Assembly: GCF_020080835.1 (NCBI RefSeq)
Contig: NC_058163.1
Location: 26,672,131-26,736,130 of the forward strand
Origin: Cotesia glomerata
Taxonomy: Eukaryota > Arthropoda > Insecta > Hymenoptera > Braconidae
DNA: 64,000 nt
Direction of reading: 5' to 3'
A program made the position numbers and the translations under genes. Under the pieces are notes generated by a model. That model did no database searches. It worked only from the letters and a program-made list of their open reading frames with translations, and was not told the DNA's origin. Positions 24,763 to 39,700 of this stretch are shown piece by piece (within the stretch, counting starts at the first letter, position 1; every line of letters begins with the position of its first letter).

Positions 24763-27700
24763 CATTAAATTTGTATCGTTAAATGAGTATTTGATTCCAA
24801 TAAGAACCATTTATTCAAAAATTCAAAATATATTTGGAATTATAAAAGCTCTAGTTGGATAAACATGATAGAAGCGCCCCGGGCTAATTAACCTAATTAT
24901 TTTTGTGACAGCTTCTATTGACCCAGAGGTTGTAGCGCATTTTTGAATCGATATTTGCACACCACTGACGCAAAGTAATTGAAATGTAAAAAATATTTTT
25001 TTCTAAAAATAATCGATTGCATAAAAATTAACTTGATGCAAGATAAAAAAATTTGAACCAATAAAATTGTTTTGAAAAATTTCTTACTCTTGAATTTAAC
25101 AAAAGATTAATTGGTTAAAAAATTTTCTCAAGAATTAAAATTTCCGTAAATTAACAAGGTTAATTTAATTAATTTGTCATAAAAATTGCAATCAACTTAT
25201 GTTTCAACATCCGATCAGATAAAAATAAAAATATTAATTGTCATCAATTGATTGTTAAAACAGCTCATCATTTACCGCGACTGGTGTATTTGTTACTTAA
25301 AAGGAGATAGATTGAAATATAATATCATTTGTCAAATGCAATTATACCGAACAAATGATTTACTGGCGTTTACAGTGTGACAGATTATTCAATATCAAAT
25401 TATACGTTATCGCAGCCAAATAAATTATCCGATCATCTAACAGTGGTATTATTCACATTTTATCCTATCATAAATCCTTTGGTAATAATGTCCAATTTAG
25501 AAAACTAATTATATTCAAGTTATACATCACTTTAAAGTAATCTTATAAAAAAATAAAAAATTCGACAAAGATATTTATAGTTAATTTAACTAAAAAAATT
25601 TTACTGCTACAAATATTTTGACGTTTAAACTTTACATTAAATAAATAAGTGGTAAAATTAATACCGAACAGTAATCGTGAGCGTCACCAAGCTCGCCTTT
25701 CTTCCTCAACGCAGTTGCCATTTGCAACAAAGCTGCACGATGGTGTCTAGAATTTAAATCAGCGAGCTGTAAGCTTCTTGAGAGATCATACGCTCTTGCA
25801 GCGTATCTAGCACTTTTTTCAGCGTCCTGAAGGCGACAGAATAATTCAGACAGTCCCACGTACACCTGAGAATTTATCAGAGTTATTTCAACAACTTGTC
25901 GACTAAAAATACGATTTATCATATCATAATATGACTAGTTTAAATGTATAAGCGCTGAAAAAGTTGGTGACTTTTATCAAACTCTTGAATTTAAGATCTT
26001 CCGCATGTAAATTGAGTTTGAGATAAAATTGAGTAGAGATAAAAATTTATAGTTCAGCTATCGGAGTTTTAGAATCCGAACAAAAACAGTTTCACTGTAA
26101 AAAAAATCGCGCCAAGTCCACGTTCATAAGACTATTAAGAGAAAAAAAAATTTTTTTTTTCTTCACAAAAAGATATAAAATAAAAAAATTGAAAAATCCA
26201 AGTAACCGATATGATTGTATACGATTTTCGAAAATTAAAAAAAATTTTGTTGTAAATTTAAAAATTAAAAAAAAAAAAATTTTTGAACGTACTTGGTGTG
26301 CGTCACTGGGTATTTCCATTATTTTGAAAGTCCTAGTAAATAAATTCTACGAATTTCAATAAAAGTAAAATATTATGCAACCACGCACACCTAGTACGTT
26401 CCAAATTTTTTTTTAATTTTTAAATTTACAACAAAATTTTTTTTAATTTTCGAAAATCGTATACAATCATATCGGTTACTTGGATTTTTCAATTTTTTTA
26501 TTTTATATCTTTTGTGAAGAAAAAAAATTTTTTTCTCTTAATAGTCTTATGAACGTGGACTTGGCGCGATTTTTTTTACAGTGAAACTGTTTTTGTTCGA
26601 TTTTAGTATTTTTGTAATTATAATAAAAATTTACAATTGGTACCAACTTAAGTATCGCGTTGGCTGCATTTTTATAGCAAACTATCCCTTTGAAGCTACA
26701 GTTTATGTAAAAATAATTCAAGCGCACCCTGGCGGATGTAGATGCAAGCCTTGAAATATCTTTTTTCAACTGTAGTTTCCCATCTATTGGAGGATTACCA
26801 TGTATTCTCGAATTATTTAGTCTGTGGCATGTCACTTTTACATCGAAAAAGTCAGGATCTAAATTTTTGCGTTGCTATAGTTTGTGCTGATTAAATTTAA
26901 TAATTTCAAGCAGATTAATTGTTATGATCGACTATTATTAATTAATGTCAGTAAAATAAAGTATGAATTACTGTTATAATATACAATTTAGAAAAAAAAA
27001 GTACCGTAGAATTAAATAAAATTTGCAACCTCAAAATATCGTCCTGCTTACAGTAAACACAGTCGGTAGTCTGGCGCTCCGTTTACAACGGATTTGAACG
27101 GAGCTTGGCGCCAGATTCTACCGAATCTGTGGATTTATGTCTACGTACCTGAAGTTCTAAAGAAGGATCTTGAATGGAATGAGCAATTTTGTGAGCCCTC
27201 TGAAAAGCTTCCAGCGCTTTGCAGAATCCAGCTAGTTCCAAATGTACTCTGCCGACAGTCAAGTGAACTAGTCCAGCTGTCGCACATTGGTCACACTCAT
27301 TGTAGAGACTGAAATCATTAATTTTATTTTTTTACTTATTTTATTGTTTTCGGAAAAAAAAAAAATTGTTTGAAATTTTTTCTCTTCAATCAAGTTAATT
27401 TTTAGGTAGATTTTGTTAGAAATCTAACTATTGCATTAGTCCTCATGGTGGAATTTTCACCTGATTTTGCTATCATATGTCATAATTAGTCAAATAAGTT
27501 CCAAAAACACCATTGGTTAAAAAATTTATATATGTATGTATATATATGTAATATAACCAGCCTTGTCATCAGGATATCTCGAAAAGTTTTCAACCGATCT
27601 TGATGAAACTTGGTACACATATTCTTTGGGTAATTACCGAGGTCGAGTTCGAAGATGAGCAAAATCGGTTAATTAGTTTAGAAATGGCGGCCATTTAAAA

Positions 27701-30700
27701 TTTTCAAAATTTTGTAAATTTCAAGTTTTGTAACTTTAACCGTGAATAACTTTTGACTGACAGAAAATAGCTAATTTCTGGAAACTTTCTGGTAAAGCTG
27801 ATTATATTACCTTCAATTTGACCTATAACACTTATACTTTATGAAGATTTTTATTAATTTTATGGGCCATTCAAAAATTTTAAAATAATGAAAACTTTTT
27901 TTCAAATGTTGTTTTTTTAGAATGACTTTTAAACAGCTTTACCGACCAATTTCAAAAACTAATCAGCTCTTAACATAAAAAAACTACGTCGATCGCCGCC
28001 GGACCGGTTAAAATCGCTTGATTCGTTTGTGAGATATCGTTGAGGAAAAAAATCGAAAAAAGCGTTTTTTTTTAAACAATTTCCGAAATTTTTTATCTGA
28101 TCAATTCACGGTTTGAAATTCATCATAGAATTCAAAAAAACTGCATCGACTGTTGTCAACTACGTGATAATCAGTTAACTCGTTTAAAAGTTATTGCGGA
28201 TTGAAAATTTAAAAATTACATAAACATTTTTTATTCAACAAATTAAATAACATGAATAAAGAAAATCTCATATCACATGAAATCTACCTTCCATTTCGGG
28301 TGAGGCCGAATGGCATTTTTTTAATGATGATGAAGTAATACGATTTGATGAAGCCACAAAAAACTTAATTACGTAAATTGATAAAATACTAGCATTTACT
28401 TGAATTACTTCAAGATGATGAAATTTTTTTGGTCATCAAAGGATAATGCACAGAGAGTGTTGCTTAATAGAGTCGTAAACAAGTTAATTAAAACATTAAT
28501 TTATTGATAACAACTACCTATGTTCTTTGTCGACTAACACTATAATAAAGCAACATAATGAGCGACAAAATAAAAAAATTGATAAAAAATTAGGTATTTA
28601 ATAGAAAATTGATAAAAAGTTATCATCTCTGATGATGATAGTTAGTCAATTAATAAAGTCGTACAACACGGTTTTTGTAAAATCTTTTTTATCGCTGCCA
28701 TTCAGTAAGACGCACCTATATCAATTACGAATTTGATAATTTTTAACTTCCCGCTAAGAAAAATTGAAATTTTTTTTTTCAAACAAATTTGACGGAAATG
28801 GGATCGGTGAAAATTTTAGTCAATTCACGTATGATCTTATTTTTTATCATTGTGACTTTTAGTAGCGCTTTTTCTGATGATCAAAATATCGATACTCAAT
28901 GTGCAATAAGACATGGCTCCGTAAGTATTATATTATTATCAAATATCTGGACAAAGTTTAATTAGTGTGATTAATATTTGCAATGCCCGGTTGAACAGTG
29001 CAACCCCGATTTTTGGCGTCCATGTTGTAACTTGAGAGATGAATGCAATAAAACATGGCCCGATGGCGTCTTTCGATGCGTCGGTGCTATCCTGTGTAAT
29101 TTTTTTTATAATTTTTATTGTAATAATTATAAAAATTCAAATGCTGAAATTAACTATCTATGTTCTTAGGGGGGCTAGGAAAATTTTGTGAGCTGGATGA
29201 GGACTGTGACGGAATAAGCCATGCGAAGTGTTCAAAAGACCATTTTTGTATTTGCAGAAAAGATAACGTCAGAATAAATTCGTGGACCTGCGCTCCAACT
29301 TTGGGGAGTTTTTGTTGGCAAGATGAGTTATGCGCTGCCGAAAATGCTGTCTGTATTAACAATGAATGTCGATGCACTGCTAAGTATCTTTCGAGTCACA
29401 ACAATCGATGCATACCCAGTAATTAAACTCCAATTTTTTTAAATTTTCTTTTTTTATCTAATTTTATTTCTAACCAATATCTTATTTGATAGAAATTTTG
29501 GGAACCTCTTGTGAGACCGACGAGATATGTAGTAGTCGGGTTAAGTTTTCAAAATGTTCGGATGATAATGTCTGTACTTGCACATCTAATACTATTGAAA
29601 TTAATCCGAGATATTGTGCTCCAACTTTAGGAGGAATTTGTTGGAAAACTGATGAATGTGTAACAGAAAATTCAGAGTGTATTGATAATATATGTCAGTG
29701 CAAGCAAGGTATTGCATATGATCCCACTGAACATAAATGTCACTCAGGTAAACGAATATCGGAAATCCGAACAAAAACAGTTTCACTGTAAAAAAATCAC
29801 GCCAAGTCCACGTTCATAAGACTATTAAGAAAAAAAAATTTTATTTCTTTACAAAAAGATATAAAATAAAAAATTAAAAAATCCAAGTAACCGATATGGT
29901 TGTATATGATTTTCGGAAATTAAAAAAAATTTTGTTGTAAATTTAAAAATTAAAAGAAACAATTTTGGAACGTATTTAGTGTGCGTGATTACGAAAAATT
30001 TCACTTTTTATGAAATTCCTAAAATCTATCTACTAGGACTTTTAAAAAAAATTGAAGTACACAATGACGCACACCAAGTACATTCCAAAATTGTTTTTTT
30101 TAATTTTTAAATTTACAACAAAATTTTTTTTAATTTCCGAAAATCATATACAACCATATCGGTTAATTGGTATTTTTATTTTTTTATTTTATATCTTTTG
30201 TAAAGAAATAAAATTTTTTTTCTTAATAGTCTTATGAACGTGGACTTGGCGTGATTTTTTACAGTGAAACTGTTTTGTTCGATTTCAGTATTTTTGTAAT
30301 TATAATAAAAATTAACAATTTTAATTTAATACATTTCCGGTGGCAACCTATCCCCTTTAAGCTATAGTTCATGTAAAAGTTATTCTTGCGCCGCCTGGCG
30401 TGTGTAATTGCAAGCTGTCAACATCTTTTTTCACTGTAGTTTCCCATCTATTATAAGATTAGCATGCATCTTTATATTATTTAGTCTCTGGCCGTCCGCT
30501 TTTTACATAAGAAAAAAGTTAAAATCTAAAAATCTGGGTCGCTATAGTTTGTGCTGATTATTTTTAATAATTTGAAATAGAAATTATAAAGATAATTGAT
30601 AATAATCAAGTAATACGCGTAATAAAAAGCATGAACTACTATTATAAAATATCATATAAAAAAAAAAATCAAAATAAATTTGAAAAAAAATTTGTAACCT

Positions 30701-33700
30701 CAAAAAACCGTTCTGCTTACGGTATATACACACTCGGTAGTCTGGCTTGAGAACGGAACTTGGCGCCAGACTCTATCGAGTCTGTTGATTTAAAGTTTCT
30801 TAGTTAATCTTTCGCTGCTCGCTCGGCAAAATTTAGACCTTAATTTTCTAAATTTAGCTTAAATTAATCAAAATTCTTTGATTAGAAATTTTTTATGATT
30901 TTCTCTTATCATGAATTCATAAAATAATTTATTTTATTAAAAGAAAAAAATAGTAGTTTTGTGGTGAAGAAATAAGAAAGCGCTTACCGAGCAAATGACT
31001 AAAAAATGATGCAAGTAGCGATAGATTAATGAAAGTAAAATAATTTTGCTATTTCAATTCCTCTTCTAAATGTTCTCCAATTTCATCTTTTCAAATGTAG
31101 CTTACTTTCATCATCCTAATTTAACTGCGACCGGTTATGAGGTTAAATCAATCTGTTCTGATTCCGATCGCTGCATGTGTTATAAAGAAAGTTCTAAATC
31201 GTTTTTCATATGCACACCAATGGATAGGTATCACTGTGAGACAAATAGCTCATGCTTAGTAGAAAACTCTATGTGTATCGAAGGTCTTTGTCAATGTAAG
31301 CCGAGATTTTTGCCCAAATCTCAAAAATGTATTCCTGGTGAGTTAATTTTTTAATAAAAAAATACTAAGATTTTCTGGTTCATCTTAACATTTTTTCACA
31401 AATTATTGTAGCGTATTTGAACGAAGCATGTAAGGAAGATAGTGATTGTAACCAAATTAAGCATGCAGTGTGCTCAAAAGACAAAGTATGCGTTTGTGAT
31501 GAGAGTCACATTGAATACAATAATGATCTTTGTAAATCCGTTATTAACGGATTCTGTTCAAGTGATGCAGATTGCTTAGCCGTCAATTCAACATGCATTG
31601 AGCATACGTGTCGATGCAAACCATATATGGTTAAATATACAAAAGACTTGTGTATAACTCGTAAGTTTTATAAATCGTCTATCATTTGAAGCCGATGCTA
31701 ATTTGATGCTAATTTGATGCTAATTACAGCTCAATTGGGAATTCCGTGTGAAGACCACTTTGATTGTGTAGGCATACTGGATAGTCAATGTTCTAGTAAT
31801 AAAAAATGCGAGTGTCTATTAACTTATGAAGAATATAATATCACAGCTTGCGCGCCATTACTTGGCATAAGTTGTTCAGAGAATAAACTATGCGCAGTCA
31901 CTCATTCCAGTTGTGTAGATGACATATGTATTTGCGATCATGGTTTCATTAGACATTCGATTGACAAATGTGTGCCACGTAAGTTGATTTAACCTTTTGA
32001 AATTAACATTATGACTTAGTCATCGAATGTCTGGTTAAAAATTTAGATTACATTGGGATGGAATGTGAAAAAAATGATGATTGCCGATTGCTATTGCACT
32101 CCAAGTGCATAAATTACGTCTGTGTTTGCCAAGATAATTATTCTCTTCTGAATGCTACAGTTTGTGCTCCACAACTGGGCGAATATTGTAGAATGGACCA
32201 ACAATGTGCAGCAGCTAATTCTATTTGCATTAAAAATAAGTGTAAATGCCAACTTCAATATGAATCGATAGACAAAAATCACTGCCTGATAAGTGACTGT
32301 AATCAATTCACTAATTAAATTTTACATAATTTCAAATTTTGGAGAGTTATTATTTTCATCAGTTACAGGACTTGTTGAGTATTCATGTGATCATGACGGT
32401 GATTGTAATGGTATAAAATATTCTCACTGTTCTCTTGACAAAGTATGTAGCTGTAAACCAAATTATATACCTTTGAGGACAAAATGTGTAGGATTTATTG
32501 GCGAAATCTGTGATTCAGATGACGAATGCATTTCTCATAATTCATTTTGTGTCAATCATATATGCCAATGTCCTGAAGGGCTTTATGCTCCAACAAAATA
32601 TGAATGCGATAAAAGTAATTCTGACTAAAGTAATCTTTCGTTGTAGGAATCAAAAGCTGCCTGGTTCTAAATTTCTAGCCTCAATTGATTCTTATCGAAC
32701 TCCAGTAAACTTTAATCGAATTTAACCGAATTCTAAAAGCATTTCGAGCTAATTATGCTGAAAGATACTCATAGAGTCTAAATTACATTTGATCATAATC
32801 GTTAAATTATTTGTTGACTTTCAAATGATTTGCAAATGATTTCGCATATATTTTGAGATATCCTGGATTAATCCAGCATCAAATGTAATTTAGACTTAAT
32901 TGATATTATTTGAGACTGATTAAGTCTCGATTAGATGCTTCATTCATTTGATGCTTAATTATACTCTTTTTGCTTTATTATAGGCTCAATACACTACAAA
33001 TTCAAGTGTTTTAAAAAAACACCTATAAAGTGTTTTGTTTCTATCTTGAAGCATTGTAGTCACTTTTAAAAGACTTCCACGTGTTTTAATTTCCTATGTT
33101 AAATGCTCATTTGTAGTCACTTTTAAAACACTTGGCTTTACAGTGCATGCTTTTTAAATATTCATTAAGAATTGATTGAGGATAAATGTTTCGACTCGAG
33201 TAATTATGTTTTACTTTATTTTCCGAACAGTTTCGCTGGGCTCAAATTGTCAGGATGATGAGGACTGTTCAATGTCAATAATAGATTCTGAATGTTCCCG
33301 CGACAAAGTATGTGTTTGTCATAAAAATTATTTTGCCTCTAGCAAATTTGAGTGTTGGCCTACTTTACTTGAGAAGTGCTCAATAAACAATGACTGCCAA
33401 TACAATAATTCAGCTTGCATTAAAAATAAGTGTCAATGCCTTCCTGGTTTCAGAGCTGTATCAGAAAGCCAATGTAAACCAAGTAAGTTAAAGTATACTT
33501 TAAATATTGATAATTATCTATAGATAATCAAAACACACGTTATTGAAATAACTTGATAACTCATTGGCATTCTATCGGAATTTCAGTTGATTACATGTAC
33601 CCGTGTGATACAGTGTTAGATTGTGGTGATTCTTGGCATTATCGATGTGATCCTTCGGATAAAAAATGTCGTTGCAGCGTTAATCATTTTTCAATAAATA

Positions 33701-36700
33701 AATCAACATGTATGGCGCTTTTAAAGGGTTATTGTTGGAGTGACAGCCAATGTTTAGTCAATAATGCGGCATGCATTGATTTTCACTGTCAATGCAAAGA
33801 AAATTTTGTTGCTGTTTCTGGTAATTTTTGTCGACCAGGTACAAATATAATATTTGAATGGCAATACATTAATTGTTACATTTTTATAAAGTAACCTTTT
33901 TTTTAATTTTGTTGCAGTGACAAATACAACTCTGTTCACTGCCAATTATGAACGAGTTTGATTAATTCGTTTTCATTTGAAAGGTTCTTTGTTAAATATC
34001 CAACGGAATATTTCAGAAAAAAAATATTCAAAATATTTTTATGATTATGGTTTTGAAAATAAATAAAATATTAAGTGAGATAGCCACTCAAAGTGGCTGT
34101 CCTCATTAATAATGAACAGTAAACACTATACTATAATAATTACATAAGTTCTAAATAAATTTACAATACCTGTGTCGAGCGTATCCCAAAGCCTTGTCAA
34201 GAAGACCAAGTCTCTCATGTGCCCTGGCTAAATTTAAATAAGCTTCAGCCCGCATGTTAGGCGAGTCCTGCTCGTCAGAGATACTCAACTGTCGGAGCGC
34301 AAAGTCTATGCTATCCCTATTAAACAAATAATAAATATTTATGTAGTAAACGAGACAGAACTTAGATTAACACTCACAAATTGCTTTTCCACGACCTTTT
34401 TCCTACCGAAATAACCATTCTGCTGTTTACTGATTTTAATTAAAAGTAAATAGACTACCAAATCAAGTCAGTTAATTTTTAAACGTCAATTTGTTTTTCT
34501 CATCATTTTAAATCTGGAAAAGTAAATACAATTGACAGAGACAGTGTTAAATTTAATGACATTCTAAATAAATTAACCACTCCAGTGGTTGCTTAAGATT
34601 AGAATAATTTCGTGGGATCAGTAGTTTACCTCTTGTATCTGATTATTGTTGAGATTCATGAATATACATACAAACGTGCCTGATTCTGACGTTTTTTCAT
34701 TATTAAATCTATCAAGCTTTAAATATTATTTTGATAAAAGCAACTCATGTTAAATATAATTCTTTTTCTCCTAATTTTCTCGAAATATATGGATCTTATT
34801 TAGCTATTTATGGCCTGATATGGTCATATGTGCCCGAGTTTAATTTTTGACCAAACTTAGTGTTCAAAAATTCCGACAGATGGCGCATGATCGCTAAATC
34901 TTCTCCTTTCTAGAGAGTTGAGTTTCAGATGTTAAGTAATAAAATCCAAATCGTTTATTTTTTTCTCCTGAGAAGCTTTTTTATGGGTAATTTTTACGCA
35001 TAATAATTTAAAAATTGCGTATGGATAAAATGAATTTCTTGTTAACAGAAAAATTTATAATTAGCATTAAATTAAATTCGCCTAATTTACTAACATAAAT
35101 TAATTATAAGCATTTAAATAAAATTGATAATAAATTATAAGACTCTTTAAATTAAAATGTCCTAAATTTGTGATAATAGTCTATTGTGTTGTGAGCATTT
35201 AACTCCTTTGTTAGTGGTCTATGCATCAGAACCAGAGATGAGGGTTTGTAATTCCTAGATACAAGGAATTTATGTATATGTGGTCTTACATGAAATTTCT
35301 AGAATTCTGCGAGTACATAGTAAGGAATGCAATTGCAATACATTCATAAATATTTATAAACTGCAAAGGAGCGTTATAAAAAAAATAAATATTAAAGTTT
35401 TTATAGTAAAAAATAATTCTCATGTGAATGTAAAATCAAGAGGATCACCATTGGCGTTGATTTCTTAGAGTTTATTGGTCTAGTAAATGTAAATGAAAGC
35501 TTGTCAACTCGACAAATAAACTAAGAGCGCTCTAACGAAGTTTGACGTTAAAATCTGACGGATAAGTATAAATTACAAAAGTCAAATTAAAAGATTTTAA
35601 TTTCTTTTGTTCCAGTGTGGAAAGCGAATAATATTTCAACGGGAACATAATAATGGAGAGAATCTATTAAATATTTAACTCAGCCACTTAATGTAATGTG
35701 CTTAACGTTTGGAATGTGATCTGGAGGCATTCAACAATACGACAGAAGGCGGTAAGTGCAGCACCATGTTCTCTATTTGTCAATATCGGTCAGTGCTGGT
35801 CATTGGTATTCACCAATAGGTATCTGTGGTGTTCGAATACCTTTATTCAGTCCAAGTTAAACCGAGTTCTCAGCTCAGCACTCACCAGTAAAGTTGTTAA
35901 TGTCTCTCTCAGAATAGTAGGAACTCCAGTAAATGGAAAAAGTTTTAGAGTATGCGCATAGAAATCGCTCCTCGATGCATAAAATATAAGTTGAATCTTG
36001 AGAGCGGCGTCAAAGTAAAGCTAAGTAAAGCCAGGTAGAACAATGGATATCGACTATAAAATAATGTTAAATATAAGATTCGAGATTCCCACACAATGTA
36101 TTCTATTTTGAGATATATTTTGTTCTTTTATATGGAATATTGAAACTATATTGACGATCGAAACCTCTAAAATATGCACCGTATACGTGTACGGAAGCAA
36201 CACTCGATTAAACTCTGGAACTCTTTTTATCGCGGGATGGATTCCAAGAATAAAATTCTTCTTCGATGAAGCTGTGCTAGTTTTTTCTGGCGAAATGTCC
36301 GCGGAATATAGAGTAGAGTATAGCAATAGTAGAGTATGCAATTGTATCGGCCAACATAAACAGCAAATATTGATCAAGTTCGTGGAAAAAGAAAAATATG
36401 CTTCAATGATCGTATATGAGAAATCACAGAGATAAAATGGAGCTCAGAATTTTTTATGGCATTAAATTTTTTATGTAAATAAAATGTTTGGCTTTATCAT
36501 ACACGGCGTAGGTTAATGATTTTAGATAAAAGTCAATGGAAATTTTGATAGAGTCGATACTTTCACTGAACAGAATTTTTGAGTGTGCACGCAGAAAAAA
36601 ATTTTGTTAAGATAACCTAAGATATGTTGTGGCAACAAATGAATTTGTTAACATAGGGATAATAAATCATATGTTAAAATAAAAAAATTAAGGTTACTAG

Positions 36701-39700
36701 AAAATAGAACGTGCTTTGCGCGCTTCTGCCAAAATTTTTATTATCGACGATTTAATTTAATTCATTAATATTTAACCGTTGTCATGGTAATCATTGCCAT
36801 GGTAACCTTTGCCATAGTAACTGTTGCCATGGATAACAAGTTATTGATATGTTATAATAACAATTAGTATATTTCTTACCTAGAGCAGGAAAATAAGAAA
36901 TGTCTCAGATTAAATGTAATTGTTGACCGAGGCGAAGCCGAGGTCGACAAACATGTGATCCGAGGCTTTCTTATTTCCTGCCCGTGGTGAGAATACTATT
37001 TTTCTCCTCGACGGAGGCGGAAAGCGGCATTTTCATTTAGCGCAGTGGGCGGAAAATTGACGCTTTCCGCCCGGAGGGGAGAAAAACAATTTTGTTACTA
37101 TAACAAAATCTTTTAGTTGATTTGACATAATACTTTAGTTGGTATAACAAATTTTTTCATTGAAACAGCAAAATTATTCTATTAAAATAACAAAGAGAAT
37201 TTGTTGGAGCAACAAAGACAATTTAGTGAAGTAATAAAGAGAATTTGTAAAAATAACAATGAGAATTTGTTGGAGTAAAAAATCATTTTGTAACAGCAAC
37301 AAAATGATTTTGTTAGAGCAATAAATTGATTTTGTGATTTAAAAAAATGCTTTGTTAGTACAACTTAAAATATTTTGTTAATACAACTAATGGATTTGTT
37401 ACTATAACTATAATTTGTTACTACAACATATTTTTCAGTTATCCCGTCTTTTGTTATTTCAACAAAAATTATTTTTATGCGTGTGCATTTTAGTTCAAAC
37501 TACCCAAATAGTTCTATAGTTTTCTAATATTAATATACATTGATAAATATTGCTTTCTTGGTCAAGTTCTGATCTGGTTATTTATGGCTTACAAATATAT
37601 ACATATATTTATAATATAATAAATGTATATAAATAAAAGTAATTACTATAATTATAAATTAATGAGTATTGAACGGTATAAAAGCTCGTTTGAATTAAAA
37701 TCCATAATTATTACCTTGTGCTTAAAACTCATTTATGATAACGCAATAACAAAGTCTCTTGCAGCAAATAAAATTAAATTATCGAACAATAATTTTAAAT
37801 GTGATTATTAAATACATAATTAAATCTATCGATCCGTGAGCTTCAAGGCATCAATATTAATATTAATATTAATTATCATATTTTTTAATTACATTCGTTA
37901 TTTAATACTTGGTGAAAAAGGTAATTTAATCAATTACACTACGGTAATTAGACTTTGCTTTTAATTAAACTTGAAAATTCTTTAGGATCTAATTAAAAGT
38001 TAATAGATATTTACATACTTAGCATAGTAATAAATATAAACATGCCTGTATTTTCCCCAGTCCATATACGCTTGGTAAAGATATCCTAGTAGAGTAAATT
38101 TGTCTTCTCGTTGTCGGATATTTTTTAATGCTCCTCGCCATTTCCGCACCGCCGCTTGCTGTTTGTGTGCTCGATATAATTTTAATCCTTGCTCCACCTG
38201 TAAATAATAATAATAATAATTCGTTAAATAATTTATGTCATATTTTTACAAGAAAAATTCCCTTAAAAATTAAAAATTTAATTTATTCATTTTTTAATAA
38301 AATAATTTCAACATATACTTTGATTGTAACAAACAAACAAATGATTAGCTTTATTAAAAAATATTTTCATAAAAAAATAGCGCTTTTTTTTCTTGTAAGT
38401 ACGCGTAGTAAAAATAAATATAAAAGTACGGCAAAAAAAATTATGATAATCAATAGGACATAAAATGAAAAGAAAATCTAAATGTATATCGATTATTGGT
38501 AGGTATTCAGAGCACTAAAAAATTCTTTTGTCCATTTATTTTCTTTTTATTCGTATTTATCCTTAAAACAAAAAATATTTGTATAAACTGAGATACAAAA
38601 AGGACAGAGTAGAGGTTTCATTGAAGTAAACATTTTCCGGAATCGCTTGACAAATATGTCATAGACTAAAAAAAAAGTAATCGATTGTTTAAGAGATAGA
38701 ATATGTCAAAGAATTCTCAGAGTTTGATTCATTTTTTACTTTAAATTTATGATATATTTAGTCTGGATAGTAACCGATCATTTTATTTGATTTCGAAGAA
38801 GAAAAATTGAATTATTGTGAAGCGATAGTGAATAGGTTTAGCTAATTATTTAATTAATCACTTAATAAAGTATGGGGTCAAGTTGAACTCACGGAATGGC
38901 CAGATCACGCAAAGCGAAGCTCGAAGCTTGGATATAACGATACCGTTGAGGGAGAATGCCAAGTAAAAGAGAGCAGTATCGATTTAACCCTGAACTTTAG
39001 TTGGTCTTAGGGAATGCACGTGATGGGGTCACGGAATAAATATACAATAATTGAGTTTCTATAAACTACGCGTCGATAGGTGTCTATTCTCTTGTATTTA
39101 TTTTTTATTACTGTAGTTTCGAGTTCATGAACGAATTCGAGAGGACACTTGACTCAAATTTTTATGCAAGGTCAAGATTCTCATTTTAATGACAAGGTTT
39201 AGTAATTGGGGCAAGGTGAATTGGAATAAATGAATTATTTATTGTATTTTTTTTAATTTTTATTGAAACACACACATAAAGATTTTCAATGTTATTATTT
39301 TACGAATGAGGATTCATCTGCTTCTCAATAGTTCGCTTGATTTTTTTTTTGACTTCTTAAACAAACTTAAAGAAGTATTCTAGTCTAGAATTTTGAAAAG
39401 AAATTTTTTTTTTCATTGCAATTTAAAGAATACCTAAAATTATTAATTTTTGTTGTGATATTAAAATATTTGAGAAATTTTTCAATAATTTCTCAATTAT
39501 AAATTTGAGAAATTTTTGACTGATAATTTTTTGCTCTTTGACGATTTTTTTAATCAAGAAATTTTTTAGTGAGAATTTTTTGCATGAGATAAATTTTTAT
39601 ATGAGAAATTTTTGTCTCGAGAAATTGTTACGGATAAATAAAAACACGGAGCCAAATTTGTGCCTCTCGACGAGAATACGCCCTTAGACCTTTTTTATAA

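Noticed and set aside
26503..26835. Minus-strand 110-codon frame
   Set aside because: Falls inside composite repeat copy B; not preserved in copies A and C.
36054..36435. Overlapping frames on both strands of 94 and 107 codons
   Set aside because: No domain or conserved motif recognised and the two overlap antisense; left as an unassigned less AT-rich patch.
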